This document shows positions 56,936-64,000 of a stretch of DNA of 64,000 nt, piece by piece. The DNA comes from Ostrinia nubilalis (Eukaryota; Arthropoda; Insecta; Lepidoptera; Crambidae), in NCBI RefSeq assembly GCF_963855985.1, contig NC_087093.1:5711501-5775500 (forward strand), in the 5' to 3' direction. Positions within the stretch are counted from its first letter, which is position 1, and every line of letters starts with the position of its first letter. Position numbers and translations under genes: made by a program. The notes under the pieces were generated by a model, which was given only the letters and a program-made list of their open reading frames with translations, ran no database searches and was not told where the DNA came from.

Positions 56936-59499
56936 TGAGATCGTGGGAAAGCTGGACGTATTCAAAGCACTTTTTGTTCCTTTATTGGTATACTAGTCGA
57001 GAAGCGTGTTTGTCGCATGTTGAGTGTCTTGCCTTATTACTACATACGAGTTTTGAACCTCTTTGCCGGTTGACAGCGTAACAATACTACTAGGGGGTGA
57101 AGGTCGATGTGTAGACCCTGTGTGACTATGGGATGAAACTTATACATAATGTAAAGATGCAAAATCGTATAGATTTAGTTTGAAATATTATGTAATAATA
57201 CTATCACGAAAGAATAAGTCAATCACGTCAAAATTTCGACAGTGAAAATGTAGAGAAATGAAAATCACTTGTGAGGAAAAATACATGTTAAGGCCACACC
57301 TTAGTACCTACTTATTATTATTCTGTGGCTACACCTAAAACGTTTTAGTTTTTATTAATCTTTTAATTAAATCATTATATAACAAGTACTCTACAAGTAT
57401 TAGTAAGTGACTACTTAGGTATTTAAAATACCTACTCGTAGTCTAGACAAAAAATATTTACTTTTTCTTTGACACTGAAAGAACCGGAGGTCATATTATT
57501 AGTTAACCGGCAAGCGGTAGCTACAAGTACATGACCCACCGCATCTTGTTTAGAAATATTTATTTTATATTTGTTGCCAAACATTAAAAATTATATATAC
57601 TTCTTTAGACTTTATTTATTAAAAAAGATACACAACGACACACAATTTTATATGCATAATATGTATACAATCGGTGGCGATTAGACTTTAGCAATTAAAC
57701 AAAACAAAAAGTACGGTAATCCCCCCAACAACAGCAATAAAGAGTCCAGCGAAAAGTGGCACCTTCGTTAGAATTATAGTTATGTGTAACTCGTAAGTAC
57801 ATTATCCCTTTGAGCTTTAATCCAGTGGCTAGTATGTATCTATTAGGTAATTACTTATAGGTACGTATACTTGCTTAATAGAAAATGTCGTTGTTAGTCC
57901 AAAGGCAAGAATCTGTTAATTCGAGTTGCTATAGGTACAAGTACACTAAAGTGAAATTAGTTTGGAATATAGTCATGTTACTATTTATAGCTTATGTTTG
58001 TGTTTCAACCATATATTATTGATTTATTTGATATTATAACAATAACCTAAACAAATATTATTGCCCTGCGACCTACAGGATGGGTCAAACTTGCTTGAAT
58101 TTCATAAACTCACGAAATGGGATGTAGAAATTATCAAAGCTATTTCAGTATGACTTTATTGTCAAAGTGGTACAAAAAAGGATTATTTTCCGATACATTT
58201 AACGTTGTTACGAAAAATATTATAAACCCATTTCGATAATGGTATTATTTTTATGATTACTCATAGCTATTCGAATATTCTATTGAAGAATGGAAATACA
58301 GGACCTATATTTAAAATAAAACGATCATTACAATTTTGTACATAATCATTAGTCTTGTGAAACCAATTAATTTAATTTTCACTTTATGTTAACAATTTGT
58401 AATCCCTGAAAATTTCTCTGGTATTCTTAAATACTACGATGAAGTTTCACACAGTAAATTATTACTTACTTGTGTAAAAGAAACTAATTTACATAATCGA
58501 GTCCGACCGCCTAAAAGAGGAAAATTCTTAAAATATCCATTGTCAAGAAAAGTCAAAACCTTTCAAAGTTATAAGTTATTATTTAGTTGGAGAGATGTTT
58601 TTTACGGTAGACTTAACACCAAAGTTGAATTGCTTACAGCAAATAAACCATGCTGTTTTTGTTTATGAGGTAAGTATTTTCTTCTGATAAGTTTTTCATT
58701 ATTATTTCCATCGTAATTTTGTGTAGCTGAAAAAAAAATTCCTAGAAAACTACTATTTCAAACTCTTTGATACTTATGAAGTTTATACAGTTTTAACGAT
58801 GGAGAAGTACGATCGACAGAAAAAGCGCTTTTGTCTTTTTACATTTTAGTCATTTAATTGTCGTTTATTTAAATCTAAAGCCCAAATGTTTAACCCTGTG
58901 GACTGAATATAACTTTCAAAGTTGTGAAAGTTACTGTAAAAGCTTTTTCTACATACAATTTATTGTCTAATAAATGTTCCTCTGATACTCATACACGAGT
59001 TAGTAAAAAATATGAAAAATAATAACCTCAAATGTTGTACACAAGCCGACAACAAGCTAAACATTGTGGCAACTTGTTATCAAAAAATTCTTTATTGCAA
59101 TAAACATTTTTTACTCTCGGTACTCTCGTATAAAGGAAGGTTTCTCGAAGCACTGGTATAAGTTTTTGAGGCATATAAAAGACTCCAAAAAATTACGATT
59201 TGTATGGAATAAGAATTATTTTTTTTACATGTAAATAAATTTCTGACTTCGATTTGCTACTTCTGGCATCTGTCTAACTTTCTTTGCACACCCTGTATTT
59301 GGTACGAATGTAATTAAAAACTAATGTTTACTTTTCATTTATTAAAACGTGACCGTTGCTTGTAGGTAATGCTGACTGAAGATATTAGTGTAAGCATTAA
59401 AAACATAATTGAAAGAGATTTTAAGTAATTAGGTAGGTACTTTTGAGCAGATTCTAATAAAATTGAGTGAACACGAGGATATGAACATTATAATACCTA
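56936..59499. other. Noncoding stretch, no gene recognised
   Basis: About 2.5 kb of AT-rich DNA. An isolated CACCCTGTATTTGG motif at about 59289 resembles a MITE terminus. No coding feature was recognised. Confidence 0.3.
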
Positions 59500-59614
59500 C
59501 ATTAGTAGCATAGTAACTATAACGATGACCGGTGTTTTTTTGTGTGTGTGTGATGAAGTATATGTGTATGCATGTGTGTTAAAGTAAGATGGTGCAACGT
59601 GCAAACCAGCCTTA
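59500..59614. mobile_element. MITE, family A, copy 6 (disrupted)
   Basis: AACGATGACCGGTGTTTTTT and AAAGTAAGATGGTGCAACG..CCAGCCTTA remain. The middle is replaced by a TG-rich run (GTGTGTGTGTGATGAAG), and the left end is lost. Confidence 0.6.
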
Positions 59615-59944
59615 GTGTTGGTTTGTATTTTAACACTGTACACATAGTTGTAGTTTTTATCGGAGAACCTAATACATATTTAACATGTACCTATGTAGAT
59701 TAAAAACGCAATTTGGATTCCGAATTTTATTTAAACCCCTATTGCAATTCCAGTTGAATAAATTCTCTACCTCAGGACATTCTCACAAATGTTCGCAGAG
59801 TGGTTCATATTACCACTTAGCTACACACTCACAGGACATCTGGTTCCAGATTGGATCTCAGATGGTAACTAAGTTTTTAAATGGAACACTATGTTCCAAG
59901 TACATAATAAGATATTCTATTTCTACTACTTACTAATAAAAACT

Positions 59945-60360
59945 TTTTGCTCTTACATACTCATACCTTCTTTCTTCGTCTTTGGAACGGTCTCCCTGAA
60001 AACGTCAGGCAGGCTCCCAGCAAGTCCACCTTTAAATTTCATGTGCGCAAACATTTTCTCGACAGTGTTTCATCTTCATGATTTCTGTTCAACCTCCTTT
60101 TTTTCCCCTTTTTTTTTCCTTCTCTTTTTTTTTTTTCTCTCCCTTTGTCATCCATCCTATTATTATATATGTATGTGTCTATGTATGTATTCATATGTTA
60201 TTTATGTAATTATTTTTTTTTCTAAATTCGTATTAATTCTATACCGCCTACTTTATTCTCAGTTTGGCCCTAAGGTTGACTGGCAGAAAATGCCCAAAGG
60301 CATTAAGTCCGCCTTATGTACACCGTTCTATGTGCATATAAGTTTTAAATAAAAAATAAA
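59945..60360 (+). mobile_element. LINE ORF2 end, 3' UTR and A-rich tail
   Basis: The frame reads FFLRLWNGLPENV, then STFKFHVRKHFLDSV and a stop at about 60077, the usual carboxyl end of insect LINE reverse-transcriptase ORFs. A C/T-rich 3' UTR follows with GGTTGACTGGCAGAAAATGC and GGCATTAAGTCCGCCTTATG, and AAATAAAAAATAAATA ends it. 5' truncated. Upstream (59615-59944) is noncoding. Confidence 0.75.
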
Positions 60361-61738
60361 TACCTACTTATATACATTATATTTTGAAAACATTTTCCAT
60401 TTTCCAATTTCTCTCATTACGAAAATTCATCATAATTGCAGCTACTTATTGAATTGTATTGAAAAGCAAAAGCCAAAATCAATAGAGTTTCCTATGTACT
60501 TGTAAATATTTGTACCTATAGGTCCGTTCATCCACAAAGCGAAACACGTTAAAAACCAATTAAATCAAATTGCAATCACGCTTCCTTTTGCAAACATGTA
60601 GCGAATCATTTTAGTTCGAAATTTGTACCAAAACGATTTCGCAAAGTGAAAAAAAGAAACGCTAACTCATCGTAGGTATAGATGTCTCTACGTGGAAAGG
60701 TTTAGGAAAAAGTATTTAGCAAAAATCTCTTGTGTAAAGTTTGTAGTGGACAGAAAACTAATAAAAAGACTGCAAAATAGAAAACTTACCTTTAAAATAC
60801 TGATGCCCGTCACTTAAAAATTAGGGATTGATGGTGAAAACGGGCATGATTAGACTAAAGCTAGAAGATAACGATTTTAATCCACTATCTTTAAAATAAT
60901 GTTTGCTTGCTTATTGTAATTCTTGAAATGAAATATAAATTGGTATTCATATTATCGATAAGAAGTAAAATGTTTGTTTACATTGATAATAACTTTTTAT
61001 TTGGTAGCTTTTGGATTTTGACACTTTGTACCACGATTCTAAAAATCGATAAATAATATTTAACAGTCTATATTTTACCTATTGTTGCCACTTTTTATCT
61101 TGATTATATCTGCATAATTATCTAAGAGATATTATCTTTTTAGGACTACCCAAAACATACTTGGTTTATAAAGTTACAACTCATCACAACACGTTAATAT
61201 TCATATGTAGGTATGTCCAAATGATTACAAATAAACATGTAGTCGAATCCTTTCATTACTCTTTCAGGCACTTTTTTTAGGAGGAATTTAATTTACAAGA
61301 ACTGAATATAAGTTAATCTAGGTAAGATAAGAAAAGACTTGATCTAAAAAAATACATCTTTCTGATTACAATTTTCCAAACTTAACCCACTCTACAATAC
61401 GATTGCTTCCTACTCTACGATTTTGCGATGCTGCCTTCATTACTAAAATTCGCCAGTGTGAGTAATTTGATCATCGTCCCAGTATTAATGTAGGCTAACT
61501 AACTGCTGCCTGTTGATAATGGTAATAGCTAATGTAATACATATTAAGTGGTGCAATTACCACTCGTGTAGTTAGTGCAATTAATTTAAAAGGCAAGTTG
61601 AATTAAATCATTATGTTTGTTTGTTGATCAGACTACTTTAGCAGGAAATAAAAGAGCTTTTTGTAGCGATGCAGTAGCGCTGCTGTAGCGCGGTAGCGCG
61701 TTGTCATCATTTCTGTAGTGCGTTGCAAATGAGACTAC
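60361..61738. other. Noncoding stretch, no gene recognised
   Basis: AT-rich with no supported coding feature. Short GTAGCG repeats at about 61664-61735 lead into the minisatellite. Confidence 0.35.
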
Positions 61739-61870
61739 GCGCGTTAGTAACGATGCTGTCGCGCGTTAGTAACGATGCTGTCGCGCGTTAGTAACGACGC
61801 TGTCGCGCGTTAGTAACGATGCTGTCGCGCGTTAATAACGATGCTGTCGCGCGTTAGTAACGATGCTGTC
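61739..61870 (+). repeat. 22-bp minisatellite, six units
   Basis: Six direct 22-bp units of the type GCGCGTTAGTAACGATGCTG-TC. Units 3 and 5 each carry one substitution. It is CpG-rich in an AT-rich region. Confidence 0.96.
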
Positions 61871-62549
61871 GCGCGTTTCGTAAAAGCATAAACAAAAAGT
61901 CGCCGTAAGCGAGGGCCGTGAGACTTCATAGTAGTTAGACTTCGTAGTTGATAATGTAAATAGAATGTTTTTTTTTTCAGAAAAGGCGAAATAAATAATA
62001 TATTAGTACACTACTTCCTAAACATGTAGCGACCTCAAATAAATTGTCGTTTTGACGGATTAAAACTCTACCTCAGTCAAGGTCTTCCACCTTTTTTACT
62101 TTATTATGTATTTTTTTAATTTATTTGAAAAAAAAAAACCACGTGTTTATGTAAATAATTGTTTTTCAGATTATAGTAAACGCAGACTACCATCTACACA
62201 ATTTATTTACGATGATTTATTTTTAACAATTTTGCACATACCTAAACTATGTTGCAACGATATTTTTGTAGGTAGGTATGAGACGGATATTATTTTTCGA
62301 CTTCTCAAATACAAAATATAATATCATGCGCAATTCATACAGTACTCCATTGTCTCCGAAGCTAACTTTAAGACAATGGTTCAAAGTTCTTATATCGTCT
62401 CAAATCTACACAAAAATGCTAAGAACACACAAAAAACTGTTTGTTCAATGAATTTTTCTTTTCGAGAATGTGTTACTAGCTTACTTATAAAAGTAGAGAA
62501 AGGTCTGTAGAACTGAATAGAGTGCCATGATAAGGCCCTGCAATGATAC
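61871..62549. other. Noncoding stretch, no gene recognised
   Basis: AT-rich; no assignable feature. Confidence 0.3.
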
Positions 62550-62732
62550 TTAGAGTAGGCGCACACCGTTGATTTTTAGTTGGCCGATAGTTGTGCCCGA
62601 TTTTAATTTGTATGAAGAATCGGCCAAATCGAATCGCGGCGTAGTGTGCGCACTCCCATACATGCCCGTACTGATCAACTGCCCGACTAAACTATCGGCC
62701 GACGAAAAATCAACGGTGTGCGCCTACTCTTA
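62550..62732. mobile_element. Palindromic MITE with TTAGAGTAGGCGCACACCGT ends
   Basis: TTAGAGTAGGCGCACACCGT at the left and its inverse ending GTGTGCGCCTACTCTTAA at the right. The arms continue with TGATTTTT and GGCCGATAGTT, about 48 bp in total. Confidence 0.85.
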
Positions 62733-63519
62733 ATGTGCAGAAATAGATTCGAAATTGAGTTGAGATTGATCTAAATATTCTAAATATTGATGTTCCACCA
62801 ATTACAGGCATGTTTGAGTTTAAATAGAGTTTGGAGGGACATTTCTACGGGTTAGTCCCTCCAAACTCGTTATAGTGTTAGAATGGAGAGATCTGGAAAA
62901 GTCTGTAGCCGTTCAGTGGAAAGTAATAGTATCATAATATATTAGGCGGCAAAATATTTGCCTTAGCAAAGACATTTTCAAGTTAATTTTTGAATATGTA
63001 TTTTCTCTCATTTCCCCACGAAAATCCTACAATATCACCAAAAATTACACATATTTATTTTTTAATTAGACAAGCAATGTAATTTGCATGGTATCAATAA
63101 AATAATGCGTTACTTAGTGTTTTTAATTAAGTAATTATACATACATTCGCGTTCCACAAATATAACAATTGTTTTACAATAGGTGTGAAACACCTGTGTT
63201 ATGAATCTATTTAGTTATGAGTTTTCTAAAATATGTATAAATAGTTTCCGCCAACATTCCAGAAAATTTTATAATTTAATGTCACACTAATTTTACTTCT
63301 GTGAATTTCTGTCACCGTTCTTTAAAATTTAAACAATAACGCTGCTAAACCATTCAAATAGAAATATTTTACTGATAATCTCATTTTTGCAACAATAAAA
63401 CACTGTAAATATCACGAAACACTAATCATGCACAGTGATAATACTTATTGCCTATTTCGCGTATCAATCAGCACGTTTTGCAATGAAACTAAGTTTTAAC
63501 TTTTTACAAATTAACTCAC
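62733..63519. other. Noncoding stretch inside the putative receptor intron 1
   Basis: AT-rich. A 15-16-bp inverted pair, GAGTTTGGAGGGAC and GTCCCTCCAAACTC, lies at about 62827-62866. No coding frame. Confidence 0.4.
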
Positions 63520-63760
63520 CTCGGTTACAAAATCCAATGTAAAAGTGTTAACAGCACTGTGTCACATGTAACACAAACAGCACTATGCACTTTTAGTTTT
63601 TCGCGATGTATTGAGTAGTTCGGAGTTCGCGCGGCGCACTCGCGGCCCGGTACGCGGCAGGCGGCGGCTGAGGCGGCAGAACGACTACGCGGGAGAAGCA
63701 TCTTTACGCTACGGCTAGACGCGGCTACATTGACAACCCCGGACATTTGCGGAAAACTTG
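63520..63760 (-). promoter_or_regulatory. CpG-rich exon 1/promoter candidate, minus strand
   Basis: A GC- and CpG-rich block (about 63610-63725) in AT-rich surroundings, followed on the minus strand by CCGAG|GTGAGTTAA, a strong donor (exon end 63520). The 73-codon frame over it is low-complexity and stops before the donor, so it looks like 5' UTR. An initiator-like TCAGT lies at 63813-63809. The nearest recognised minus-strand acceptor is the receptor 5' UTR exon at 23571. Confidence 0.45.
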
Positions 63761-64000
63761 CTGCTCAAAAATTTTACCCTATATCTTGTACTTGTTAGTG
63801 GGTTGGTCACTGAGTGTTTTTCTACCAACTACAACCATAGAGTCTTTAAAAAAGCTTGTAACTTGCTAAGAAAAGACACGTACTTGTAAATCGTTTGGCG
63901 TTACGATTTACACTTGGGGTAGTTATTTAAGTACCTTGCTACTTGTTATAAAAAACTTTAATGGAAAAACAACACCAAAATTTCCTGTCTCAAATCAAGC
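63761..64000. other. Flank upstream of the putative exon 1
   Basis: AT-rich. It would hold the promoter if the exon 1 assignment is right. No TATA box was identified. Confidence 0.3.

Noticed and set aside
61739..61870. CRISPR-like array
   Set aside because: Units are direct and contiguous with no spacers; the genome is eukaryotic.
63525..63746. 73-codon protein in the CpG-rich block
   Set aside because: Low-complexity Ala/Arg/Ser sequence that stops before the donor; better read as 5' UTR.

Overview
The window is AT-rich eukaryotic DNA from an insect, almost certainly a moth or butterfly. Its repeats are typical of Lepidoptera: Helitron-like elements ending in a GC-rich hairpin plus CTAG-T, RTE-type LINE tails with the 'GGCCT..GTCCAGCAGTGG' motif and short tandem tails, R1-type LINE ends, a tRNA-derived SINE and many short palindromic MITEs. 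Two host protein-coding genes can be supported. Both lie on the minus strand.

Left edge (1-2276): the first three coding exons of a membrane acyl-CoA desaturase. They carry histidine boxes 1 and 2. The rest of the gene, with the third box, lies beyond position 1.

20450-23571: a complete four-coding-exon neuropeptide GPCR of the pyrokinin/PBAN/diapause-hormone receptor type. All three introns have GT-AG ends and matching phases and give a 476-residue protein. Reading through the third intron would give a shorter 394-residue tail. A 5'-UTR exon with a uORF precedes the start codon. A CpG-rich exon-like segment with a strong splice donor at 63520 on the same strand may be the gene's first exon. 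If so, 24-63 kb is one ~40 kb first intron.

The rest is mobile DNA and unassigned sequence. The best-defined element is a gag-bearing LTR retrotransposon (8073-12634) with two apparently identical 546-bp LTRs and a 4-bp target duplication. It keeps an intact gag ORF and only wreckage of protease and integrase. Others are a hAT-like MITE with 8-bp target duplications (44137-44858), several Helitrons with exact A|TC...CTAG|T ends, a 3.2-kb LINE-derived foldback (39479-42699), a perfect 103-bp inverted repeat (30230-30464), and several dispersed MITE families.

I found no rRNA, functional tRNA, CRISPR array or prokaryotic feature. Family assignments come from recognised motifs and splice logic, not from database searches.
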